From NCBI GenBank assembly GCA_028291445.1, contig JAQGIA010000322.1, forward strand, positions 1 to 8,167: 8,167 nucleotides of DNA, written 5' to 3'. This document shows, in pieces, positions 1 through 5,701 of the stretch. The notes below the pieces were generated by a model. That model made no database searches and had not been told where the DNA came from. It saw only the letters and a list, made by a program, of their open reading frames with translations. Position 1 is the stretch's first letter. Every line of letters starts with the position of its first letter. This DNA comes from Belnapia sp. Its GTDB lineage: Bacteria > Pseudomonadota > Alphaproteobacteria > Acetobacterales > Acetobacteraceae. The translations under genes and the position numbers were made by a program.

Positions 1-956
1 AGACCGGCCAGCGCCTCCGGCGTCCCGCCCAGCACCCGGGCACCCAGCCCGGCCAGCCGCTGCGCCGCCGCCGGGCCACGCAGCCAGTCGGCCACCACGG
101 CATTCAGCGCGGCGACGATCGCGGGCGGCGTGCGGGGCGGGGCGAGCAGGCCGAACCAACCCTCGATCTCCGCCTCCGGATAGCCCAGTTCGGTCAGCGT
201 CGGCAGCTCGGGCGCCAGCGGCGTGCGGGTGGGGCCGGTGACGGCCAGGCCGCGCACCTCGCCGCGCTCGACCATGCCGATGGTCAGTGCGACATTCTCG
301 AACATCAGGTTGATCCGGCCGGTCAGCAGATCCGCCCGCACCGCACCGCTGCCGCGGTAGGAAACATGCAGCAGGTCGATATCCGCCAGCCGCTTGAGCT
401 GCTCCCCGGCCAGGTGCTGCGCCGTGCCCATGCCGGTGGAGGCGAAATTCAGCTTGCCCGGCTGCGCCTTGGCCAGCGCCACCAGCTCCGCCACCGACCG
501 CACCGGCAGGGAGGGATGCACCACCAGCATGTAGGGCGTCGCCGCCACCGGGGCGATTGGGGTGAAATCCGCGATCGGGTCCCAGGTGAGGTTGGGATAC
601 AGCGCCGGCAGCACCGCATGGGCACTGGCGCAGAGCAGCAGCGTGTGGCCGTCCGGCGCGGCGCGGGCCACCGCTTCCGAGCCGATGATGCCGCTGGCGC
701 CGCCGCGGTTCTCGACCACCACCGGGCGCGGCAGCCGCTCGGCCAGCGCCTCCGCCACCATGCGGCCGACCAAATCGGTGGTGCCGCCCGCCACGTAGGG
801 GACGACGATGCGGATGGTCTGGCTGGGATATGTTCCCTGCGCCGAGGCAGGAGCCTGGGCCTGGGCCTGGGCCAGGGTCAGGGCCAGGGCCAGGGCGGGA
901 GCCGCCACCAGCCCCGCCAGCAGCGTGCGGCGCCCAGGCCCTTCACGCAGGTTCAC
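1..956 (-). CDS. Bug/TctC-family tripartite tricarboxylate transporter substrate-binding protein (3' end outside window)
   Basis: Periplasmic solute-binding protein of the Bug/TctC family, which captures small carboxylates and related compounds; the ligand cannot be read from sequence. I see 318 codons with no stop before the window edge, close to the usual 320-330 residues, so only the last few residues are missing. The N-terminus has an Arg-Arg pair (9-10) followed by a long Leu/Ala/Gln-rich export signal to about residue 40. The family landmarks follow: PYVAGGTTD (53-61), VVVENRGGASGI (79-90), APDGHTLL (100-107), SYRGSGA (199-205) and a LPTLTELGYP stretch (251-260). I place the start at GTG 956-954, because it overlaps the dioxygenase stop by four bases (GTGA) and no ATG precedes the signal. 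No good ribosome-binding site is visible, which fits translational coupling. The signal region carries hexamer repeats (see repeat entry). It may be a Tat or a Sec substrate. Confidence 0.9.
   Translation of the reverse strand, partial: MNLREGPGRRTLLAGLVAAPALALALTLAQAQAQAPASAQGTYPSQTIRIVVPYVAGGTTDLVGRMVAEALAERLPRPVVVENRGGASGIIGSEAVARAAPDGHTLLLCASAHAVLPALYPNLTWDPIADFTPIAPVAATPYMLVVHPSLPVRSVAELVALAKAQPGKLNFASTGMGTAQHLAGEQLKRLADIDLLHVSYRGSGAVRADLLTGRINLMFENVALTIGMVERGEVRGLAVTGPTRTPLAPELPTLTELGYPEAEIEGWFGLLAPPRTPPAIVAALNAVVADWLRGPAAAQRLAGLGARVLGGTPEALAG
853..894. repeat. Seven tandem hexamers within a signal-peptide region
   Basis: Seven consecutive 6-base units on the plus strand: GCCTGG three times, then GCCAGG, GTCAGG, GCCAGG, GCCAGG. 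On the minus (coding) strand they encode alternating Leu-Ala/Leu-Thr and then Gln-Ala pairs (about residues 21-35) of the Bug-family binding protein. Gain or loss of a unit adds or removes two residues without a frameshift, so length variation in the signal peptide would be tolerated. Confidence 0.85.
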
Positions 957-1867
957 GAGAGCTGCGCCACCGTCTGGATCATCTGCTCGCGGGTTGCCGC
1001 CGGCGCCGGCTCGGCCAGCCGCCCCTCGGCCTCGCCCTTCAGCGAGCAGCGCAGCATCAGCCGTGGCTGGGTCTGGTCGAAATCCGGTAGCGCCACATGG
1101 CAGGTGCAGCGATTGTCCCACAGCAGGATGTCGCCAACCGACCAGCGATGGCGATAGACGAATTCGGGCGCCGTCGCATGGGCGTTGAGGAAGTCGAGCA
1201 GCGCCGTGCTCTCCTCCTCGGAGAAGCCGAGGATATGGCTGACCCGCTCCCCGGCCAGCAGCGATTTCCGGCCGGTATCCGGATGCACCCGCACCATCGG
1301 ATGCACCACCGCCGGGTTGCGGCTGCGCATGGCCTGGACGATCGCCGGGTCGCGCGCCCCGATCCCCTTCACCAGCGACACGTCGTGCACCGCTTCGAGC
1401 CCATCCAGGATGGCCTGCATCTTCGGGCTCAGCGTCTCATAGGCCAGGGTGAGGTTGGCGAACATGGTGTCGCCGCCGACCGGCGGCTTCTCCTGGCACA
1501 GCAGCAGGGAGCCCTTGGCCGGGCGCAGCGTGTAGGACAGGTCGGTGTGCCAGTTGCGGCCGGTGTTGCGGGTACCGCTGGGCTTGCCGAGCCGGTGCTT
1601 GTTGGTCACCACCAGGATCTCCCGGTGGCCTTCCAGCAAGGTTTCCGGCGCCTGGGATGCGTGGTCGTCCAGCGTGCCGAAATTGGCCGAGAAGGCGATG
1701 TGCTGCTCCGGCGTCAGCGGCTGGTCCGGGAAGACCAGCACGCCATGCCGCAGCCAGGCGTCGTACAGCCGGCGACGGACGAGATCGCCGAGCGGCCGGC
1801 GCAGGTCGAGGCCGGTGACCTGGGCGCCCAGCGCGTAGCCGAGCGGGGTGATCGTCAGCTCGGGCAT
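953..1867 (-). CDS. TauD/TfdA-family Fe(II)/2-oxoglutarate-dependent dioxygenase
   Basis: Cytoplasmic non-haem iron dioxygenase that couples oxidation of an organic substrate to decarboxylation of 2-oxoglutarate to succinate. Family members hydroxylate taurine, aryloxyacetates, alkyl sulfates and other carboxylated substrates; the substrate here is unknown. The protein is 304 residues, normal for the family. The iron triad is visible as H107-x-D109 in NWHTDLSY and H257 in WDNRCTCHVAL, with a 2-oxoglutarate-binding arginine at R269 or R273 in PRLMLRCS. The N-terminal VTGLDLRRPL is also typical. The start at ATG 1867-1865 is supported by a GGAGG eight bases upstream (1876-1880). The same frame stays open as far as 2785, but that extension lacks family similarity and runs antisense to the gene at 2015. 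The stop overlaps the start of the downstream binding protein by four bases. The two cysteines just before the distal histidine (C254, C256) are a mild oddity. Confidence 0.92.
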   Translation of the reverse strand: MPELTITPLGYALGAQVTGLDLRRPLGDLVRRRLYDAWLRHGVLVFPDQPLTPEQHIAFSANFGTLDDHASQAPETLLEGHREILVVTNKHRLGKPSGTRNTGRNWHTDLSYTLRPAKGSLLLCQEKPPVGGDTMFANLTLAYETLSPKMQAILDGLEAVHDVSLVKGIGARDPAIVQAMRSRNPAVVHPMVRVHPDTGRKSLLAGERVSHILGFSEEESTALLDFLNAHATAPEFVYRHRWSVGDILLWDNRCTCHVALPDFDQTQPRLMLRCSLKGEAEGRLAEPAPAATREQMIQTVAQLS

Positions 1868-2014
1868 GATGGTTTCCTCCGGTGGCGTTGTCCGGAGGCT
1901 AGTACCCTGCCGCCAGCCCCGGCAACTGCCCATGCCCGCAGCCGCAGCCGACGAAACGCTTGAACCCGGGCGGCCAAGCTGAAACCCTAGGGTCTTCACT
2001 CCAAGGGTCTTGCC
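1868..2014. promoter_or_regulatory. Divergent intergenic region between dioxygenase operon and exported-protein gene
   Basis: This 147-base stretch is the only sizeable non-coding gap in the window and must hold the promoters for both flanking genes. Visible elements: the dioxygenase ribosome-binding site GGAGG (1876-1880, minus). A weak minus-strand promoter candidate has TTGCCG (1925-1920) and TACTAG (1904-1899) with a short 15-base spacer. A perfect 10-base palindrome ACCCTAGGGT sits at 1984-1993, and AGGGTCTT is repeated directly at 1989-1996 and 2004-2011. The second copy contains AAGGG (2003-2007), seven bases before the plus-strand ATG, which serves as its ribosome-binding site. The palindrome and repeat could be an operator, but neither is statistically compelling alone. 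Confidence 0.4.
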
Positions 2015-2470
2015 ATGCGACCGCTCGCCCTGGGCCTGGCTGCCATGCTCCTCGCGCCACCGGCCCTGGCCGATTGGCAATATACCCGCTGGGGCATGAC
2101 GCCGGAGCAGGTCGTCGCCGCATCGCGCGGCAAGGTCGCGCTGCTGCCGGAGGCCCGGCGGCCGCGCGTCCCGCCGCTGGTGACCGCCGCCAGCGGCGAG
2201 TTCACCGATGGCACGCTGGTGCTGCGGACCGTCTTCTCCTTCGCCATCGCGGGGAACGGGCTGGAATGCGTGACCTACGGGGTCCGCAGCCGCGACGACG
2301 ACGAGGCCTTCAAGGCCCTGCTCACCCGCCGCTTCGGCCCGCCGCAGACCACCGGCGGCCTGGCCTTCCTCGGCATGACGCAGCTCGGCTGGGTGGTAGG
2401 CAACGACGAGATCAACGCCAGCTTCTCGCCGGATGATCCCGGCTATGCCATGCAGTGCCGGAAGGGTTGA
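2015..2470 (+). CDS. Small exported protein of unknown function
   Basis: I do not recognise a named family. The 151-residue product begins with a clear Sec-type signal peptide: Arg2, a hydrophobic core rich in Leu and Ala, and a likely cleavage after ALA at 17-19. The mature protein therefore starts DWQYTRWGMTPEQV. That opening (aromatic, then WGMTPEQV) and the later RRFGPP (105-110) recall small periplasmic proteins of proteobacteria with a WGM-(S/T)-P-E motif, but this is recollection, not a match. Two cysteines remain after cleavage (C85, C148) and could form a disulfide in the periplasm. The start is supported by AAGGG seven bases upstream. The gene is transcribed away from the dioxygenase operon and converges with the hydrolase gene, leaving only ten bases between the two stops and no obvious terminator. 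Confidence 0.8.
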   Translation: MRPLALGLAAMLLAPPALADWQYTRWGMTPEQVVAASRGKVALLPEARRPRVPPLVTAASGEFTDGTLVLRTVFSFAIAGNGLECVTYGVRSRDDDEAFKALLTRRFGPPQTTGGLAFLGMTQLGWVVGNDEINASFSPDDPGYAMQCRKG

Positions 2471-2480
2471 CGAACCGGGC

Positions 2481-3356
2481 TCAGGCCACCTGTCGGTCGG
2501 CGCCGCGGTCATTGGCGGCATTGCCCTGCCAGACCGCCATGGCGACGTATTCCACCGGGTCATGCGTGCAGAAGACCGCCAGCGGCGTCGGCTCCTCCTG
2601 CACCAGGGCGCGGACCCGTGCCTGGTTGGCCCGGCCGAGCCTCGCATCCCAGGCCATGATGCGCTCATAGGCCGCGGCACCCGGCGGGCAATGCGGCCGG
2701 GCGGCATGGACCTCGGCGCGGTTGAAATAGGTGTCGCCGGCATGCAGCATCCAGCCGCGCGGACCCTCGATGGCAACCCCGGCATGGCCCGCGCTATGGC
2801 CGGGCAGCGGCACCAGCAGGAACTCGGGCGGCAGACCCTCCAACTCGGTCACCGCATCGAAGCCGAACCAGCGGCCGGCGGTGCGCTCGGGGTAGCGGTG
2901 CCAGCGGCGGGTATCGCCCCACTGCGCCGGGCGGTAGCGGGCCTGGTCGAGGAGGCCGCGGCGCGCCTGGGCGGCCTCTGCCTCCGGTTCCATCACATGC
3001 ACCCGGGCCTCGGGGAAATCGATCAGCCCGCCGGCATGGTCGAAGTCGAGATGCGTCATGACGATATGCCGCACGTCGCGGGGCGACAGGCCGGCATGGC
3101 GCAGGCGCCGCAGCATCGTGTGGTTCGCGTCGAAGCGGAAGCGCAGGCTGGCGGCATTGAGGAGGGGCAGCCGCGACCAGGGATGCGCCATGTCGCGCAG
3201 TCCGAGCCCGGTATCGACCAGCACCACGCCGTGCCGGTCGGTCTCGATCGCCAGGCAATGGCAGGTCAGCCGGCCGATGGCCCCGGGGCTGACGCCATCC
3301 ATCAGCGCGCCGCCGAGGGGGCGTGCCGGGCCGCAATCGAAATGGTGAATCCGCAT
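2481..3356 (-). CDS. Metallo-beta-lactamase-fold hydrolase, AHL-lactonase-like
   Basis: Predicted zinc hydrolase of the metallo-beta-lactamase fold. The core motif is T101-H102-L-D104-F-D106-H107-AGG, the HxDxDH pattern found in N-acylhomoserine lactonases (AiiA/AttM type) and related lactonases. Further likely metal ligands are H187 in LPGHSAGH, D208 in HAGDTYF and H265 in FCTHDP, so the full set of ligands appears present and the enzyme is probably active. The substrate could be a lactone or another ester; quorum quenching is possible but not shown. I start at ATG 3356-3354 (291 residues) because GGGAGG lies just upstream and homologues begin with a similar MRIHH segment. An in-frame ATG at 3389 would add 11 residues. 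No signal peptide is visible, so it is probably cytoplasmic. It follows the small lipoprotein gene by 51 bases in the same direction and may be co-transcribed with argH. Confidence 0.88.
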   Translation of the reverse strand: MRIHHFDCGPARPLGGALMDGVSPGAIGRLTCHCLAIETDRHGVVLVDTGLGLRDMAHPWSRLPLLNAASLRFRFDANHTMLRRLRHAGLSPRDVRHIVMTHLDFDHAGGLIDFPEARVHVMEPEAEAAQARRGLLDQARYRPAQWGDTRRWHRYPERTAGRWFGFDAVTELEGLPPEFLLVPLPGHSAGHAGVAIEGPRGWMLHAGDTYFNRAEVHAARPHCPPGAAAYERIMAWDARLGRANQARVRALVQEEPTPLAVFCTHDPVEYVAMAVWQGNAANDRGADRQVA

Positions 3357-3407
3357 GCCGCGCCTCCCGCTTTCGAAGCGAACGGCCACGGCCGGCCATG
3401 GTTGCCC

Positions 3408-3650
3408 TCAGCGCAGGGCGGGTGGGGTCTCCGGCGTGTCCGGTGCCGAGCCCGGGACCCTGCCGAGCGGCGCCAGCGGCGCGGTATCCGGCGGCGCGAG
3501 CCGGAGCGGGGCCGGCAGCGCATCCGGCGCCGGATAGGCGCGGGGATAGGTGAGTTGCTCCCTCGGCCCCGGCGGGCGGGGCGGCCCGGCGCGGCCGCAA
3601 CCGGCCAAGGGGACCGCGAGCGCCAGCAGCACCGCGATGAAGGGCTTCAT
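3408..3650 (-). CDS. lptM: LptM-like small outer-membrane lipoprotein downstream of argH
   Basis: An 80-residue lipoprotein. After a short hydrophobic signal ([14 protein letters not shown]) comes a lipobox, L15-A16-G17-C18, so the mature lipid-anchored protein begins at C18. The sequence after the cysteine, [11 protein letters not shown], resembles the CG-x-x-GP-x-x-PP opening of LptM (formerly YifL), which assists maturation of the LptD lipopolysaccharide translocon. The rest is a low-complexity, proline-rich tail (about a quarter Pro) with no domain. The start codon overlaps the argH stop as ATGA, and AGGAG (3659-3663) lies eight bases upstream inside argH, so the two genes are surely co-transcribed. 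A small lipoprotein just after argH is a recurring arrangement in proteobacteria. The LptM assignment rests on this position and the short motif; the long Pro-rich tail is not diagnostic. Confidence 0.78.
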   Translation of the reverse strand: MKPFIAVLLALAVPLAGCGRAGPPRPPGPREQLTYPRAYPAPDALPAPLRLAPPDTAPLAPLGRVPGSAPDTPETPPALR

Positions 3651-5041
3651 GCCAGCCGCTCCTGCCACTCGGCGGCCATGCGCCGGACATTCTCCGGGGC
3701 GGTGCCGCCATAGGAGGTGCGGGAGGCGACCGAGGCCGCCACCGTCAGCACCCCGTAGACCGCATCGGTGATGCGCGGCTCCTCCGCCCGCATCTCCGCC
3801 AGGCTCAGCCCGGCCAGGTCGCAGCCCTTCGCCTCGGCCCGGGCGACCAGCCGCCCGGTCACGTGATGCGCATCGCGGAAGGGCATCCTCAAACTCCGCA
3901 CCAACCAGTCGGCCAGGTCGGTCGCGGTCGAGAAGCCGGCGCCGGCCGCCTGTTCCAGCCGCGCCACATCCGGCTGCATGTCGCGCACCATGCCGCCGAC
4001 CGCGGCGAGGCAGAGGGCCAGGTTCTCGGCGGCGTCGAAGACGCCTTCCTTGTCCTCCTGCATGTCCTTGAAATAGGTCAGCGCCAGGCCCTTCAGCACG
4101 GTCAGCAGCCCGACCAGCGCCCCGGTCATCCGCCCGGTCTTGCCGCGCACCAGCTCGGCCGCATCGGGGTTGCGCTTCTGCGGCATGATCGAGCTGCCGG
4201 TGGTGAAGGCATCCGACAGCCGGATGAAGCCGAAATAGGGGTTGGTCCAGATCACCACCTCCTCGGCGAAGCGGGAGAGATGGGTCGCGCACATGGCGCA
4301 GCAGAACAGGAATTCGGCGGCGAAGTCGCGCGAGGCCACGCTGTCGAGGCTGTTCCGCGTCGGCCCGTCGAAGCCGAGTGCGGTGGCGGTCATATGCCGG
4401 TCGATGGGAAAGCCGGTGCCGGCCAGGGCCGCGGCGCCGAGCGGGCTTTCGTTCATGCGCCGCCGGCAATCCGCCAGCCGCGAGAGGTCGCGCGACAGCA
4501 TCTCGACATAGGCCAGCATATGGTGGCCGAAGGTCACCGGCTGGGCCGGCTGAAGATGGGTGAAACCCGGCATGACGGTGCCGGCATGCTCCGTCGCCCG
4601 CGCCGCCAGCGCCCGCATCACATCCTCGACCTGGGCCGAGAGCCCGTCGATCGCATCCCGCACCCAGAGCCGGACGTCGAGCGCCACCTGGTCGTTGCGG
4701 CTGCGCCCGGTATGCAGCCGCTTGCCGGCCTCGCCGATGGCCGCGGTCAGCCGCGCCTCGATGTTCATGTGGATGTCTTCCAGCGCCTCGTCCCAGGGGA
4801 AATCCCCCGCTTCGATGCGCACCGCGATGGCCTCCAGCCCCTCCCGGATCGCCGTCTCATCCGCACTTGAGATGATCCCGACCCGGGACAACATGGCGGC
4901 ATGGGCGAGGCTGCCCCGGATAACCTGGCGCAACATCTTGCGGTCGAAGCCGATGGAGGCGTTGATCGCCTGCATGATGGCGGAAGGACCGGCGGCGAAG
5001 CGGCCGCCCCATTGGGAGTTGCCAGGGGTGGAAGTTGACAC
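3647..5041 (-). CDS. argH: Argininosuccinate lyase
   Basis: Cytoplasmic homotetrameric lyase that splits argininosuccinate into arginine and fumarate, the last step of arginine biosynthesis. The 464-residue product has the normal length and all signatures: N-terminal WGGRF (11-15), [13 protein letters not shown] (110-122), the general-acid/base region TH at 161-162 in FTHLQPAQP, and the fumarase/aspartase superfamily signature [11 protein letters not shown] (282-292) with its catalytic serine loop. The C-terminal domain ends normally. The start is GTG 5041-5039: the only later methionines would remove the WGGRF motif, and the long open extension upstream has no start codon close by and lacks family similarity. 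A GGAAAG about ten bases before GTG is an acceptable ribosome-binding site. The start lies one base from the tlpA start on the other strand, so its promoter must lie inside tlpA. The downstream lipoprotein gene overlaps its stop. Confidence 0.97.
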   Translation of the reverse strand: MSTSTPGNSQWGGRFAAGPSAIMQAINASIGFDRKMLRQVIRGSLAHAAMLSRVGIISSADETAIREGLEAIAVRIEAGDFPWDEALEDIHMNIEARLTAAIGEAGKRLHTGRSRNDQVALDVRLWVRDAIDGLSAQVEDVMRALAARATEHAGTVMPGFTHLQPAQPVTFGHHMLAYVEMLSRDLSRLADCRRRMNESPLGAAALAGTGFPIDRHMTATALGFDGPTRNSLDSVASRDFAAEFLFCCAMCATHLSRFAEEVVIWTNPYFGFIRLSDAFTTGSSIMPQKRNPDAAELVRGKTGRMTGALVGLLTVLKGLALTYFKDMQEDKEGVFDAAENLALCLAAVGGMVRDMQPDVARLEQAAGAGFSTATDLADWLVRSLRMPFRDAHHVTGRLVARAEAKGCDLAGLSLAEMRAEEPRITDAVYGVLTVAASVASRTSYGGTAPENVRRMAAEWQERLA

Positions 5042-5042
5042 G

Positions 5043-5696
5043 ATGGCTGCGCTTTCCGGACTGCGTGGGTCCCGCCGAAGGATGCTCCTGGCGGCGGCCG
5101 GGACCCTAGCGGGGGCAGGGGTGGGGCGCAAAGCCCCCTGGTCTGCTACCCCTTGGTCCGTTGCCCCCTGGCCGGGGGCCCCCTGGTCCGGGGCCTGGGC
5201 CGCCGGGCCGGCACGGCTGACCGAGGCTGCCCCGAAGCCGTTGCCCGAATTCGGCTTCACCGACGCCGAGGGCAAGCCGCATGGCATCGCCGACTTCCCC
5301 GGCCGCGGCCTGCTGATCAACCTCTGGGCGACCTGGTGCCCGCCCTGCGTGGCGGAGATGCCGGCGCTCGACCGCACCCAGGCGGCGCTGGCGGCGGAGG
5401 GGATCACCATCCTGGCGCTCTCCTCGGACCGCGGCGGCCGCGCCCAGGTCGAGGCCTTCTACCGCGACCGGGGCATCCGCCAACTCGGCGTCTGGCTGGA
5501 CCCGCGTGGCGCGGCGAGCCGGGCGCTGGGCGCCCGCGGCCTGCCCACCACCCTCGTCATCGACCGCCAGGGCCAGGAACGCGCCCGGGTGGAGGGCGAC
5601 CTGGCCTGGGATGCGCCGGACATCCTGGCGCAGATCCGCCGGCTTATCGGGCCGCCGGCCGGGCCAAGGCCGGGATCGGATCAGGAGAAGACCTAG
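5043..5696 (+). CDS. tlpA: TlpA-like thiol-disulfide oxidoreductase with Tat-type signal
   Basis: Exported thioredoxin-fold protein of the TlpA/ResA family, which keeps cysteines of periplasmic partners reduced, for example during cytochrome c or cytochrome oxidase assembly. The thioredoxin domain spans about residues 65-203, with the active site W95-ATWC99-PPC102 and the cis-proline P168 in [10 protein letters not shown]. The N-terminus has [11 protein letters not shown] (10-20), a reasonable twin-arginine motif followed by a short hydrophobic stretch, rather than the single long anchor of typical TlpA. Residues 31-50 form four copies of an (A/T)-P-W-x-x pentapeptide (see repeat entry), then an Ala/Gly-rich link. 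I choose ATG 5043 because it retains the Arg motif; ATG 5082 would cut inside it. The ribosome-binding site is poor (AGGGG at 5024-5028). The gene is divergent from argH with one base between starts, and its stop is five bases from the stop of the convergent binding-protein gene. Confidence 0.85.
   Translation: MAALSGLRGSRRRMLLAAAGTLAGAGVGRKAPWSATPWSVAPWPGAPWSGAWAAGPARLTEAAPKPLPEFGFTDAEGKPHGIADFPGRGLLINLWATWCPPCVAEMPALDRTQAALAAEGITILALSSDRGGRAQVEAFYRDRGIRQLGVWLDPRGAASRALGARGLPTTLVIDRQGQERARVEGDLAWDAPDILAQIRRLIGPPAGPRPGSDQEKT
5133..5192 (+). repeat. Four tandem 15-base repeats encoding a Pro-Trp linker
   Basis: Four in-frame 15-base units (5133-5147, 5148-5162, 5163-5177, 5178-5192) encode [15 protein letters not shown] and APWSG, i.e. 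residues 31-50 of the TlpA-like protein. Every unit keeps P-W at the second and third positions, and the nucleotide units share a CC-TGG core. A fifth, degenerate AWAAG follows. The position between the export signal and the thioredoxin domain suggests a spacer or tether generated by slippage or unequal exchange. Confidence 0.85.
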
Positions 5697-5701
5697 GCCC
5701 C

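Noticed and set aside
1097..1963. Long open frame (288 codons) on the plus strand antisense to the dioxygenase gene
   Set aside because: It is Arg/His/Gly/Gln-rich with no family resemblance, as expected from the complement of a GC-rich gene; the minus-strand frame has the full iron-binding motif set.
2458..2480. Short GGTT/AACC hairpin between the convergent stops at 2470 and 2481 as a terminator
   Set aside because: Four pairs and no T-tract on either strand give too little support.
1868..2785. Upstream extension of the dioxygenase frame to 2785
   Set aside because: The frame is open only because stops are rare at this GC content; the sequence is low-complexity, runs through the genes at 2015 and 2481, and the good ribosome-binding site sits before ATG 1867.
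3863..4870. 335-codon plus-strand frame opposite argH
   Set aside because: Composition is His/Gly/Arg-rich and it mirrors argH codons; argH is unmistakable on the other strand.
5035..5063. Perfect TTGACA at 5035-5040 as a plus-strand promoter for tlpA
   Set aside because: At 17 bases the -10 position reads GGACTG, which is not promoter-like, and it would start transcription after the ATG that carries the Tat motif.
5042..5410. N-terminal extension of argH into the tlpA region
   Set aside because: It consists of repeat shadow (Gln/Gly/Ala/Pro-rich) and the family start region WGGRF is already near the chosen GTG.
5655..5673. CCGGCC/GGCCGG hairpin (loop of seven) near the end of tlpA as a terminator
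   Set aside because: The stem is only six pairs, lies inside coding sequence and has no T-run; such stems are common at this GC content.
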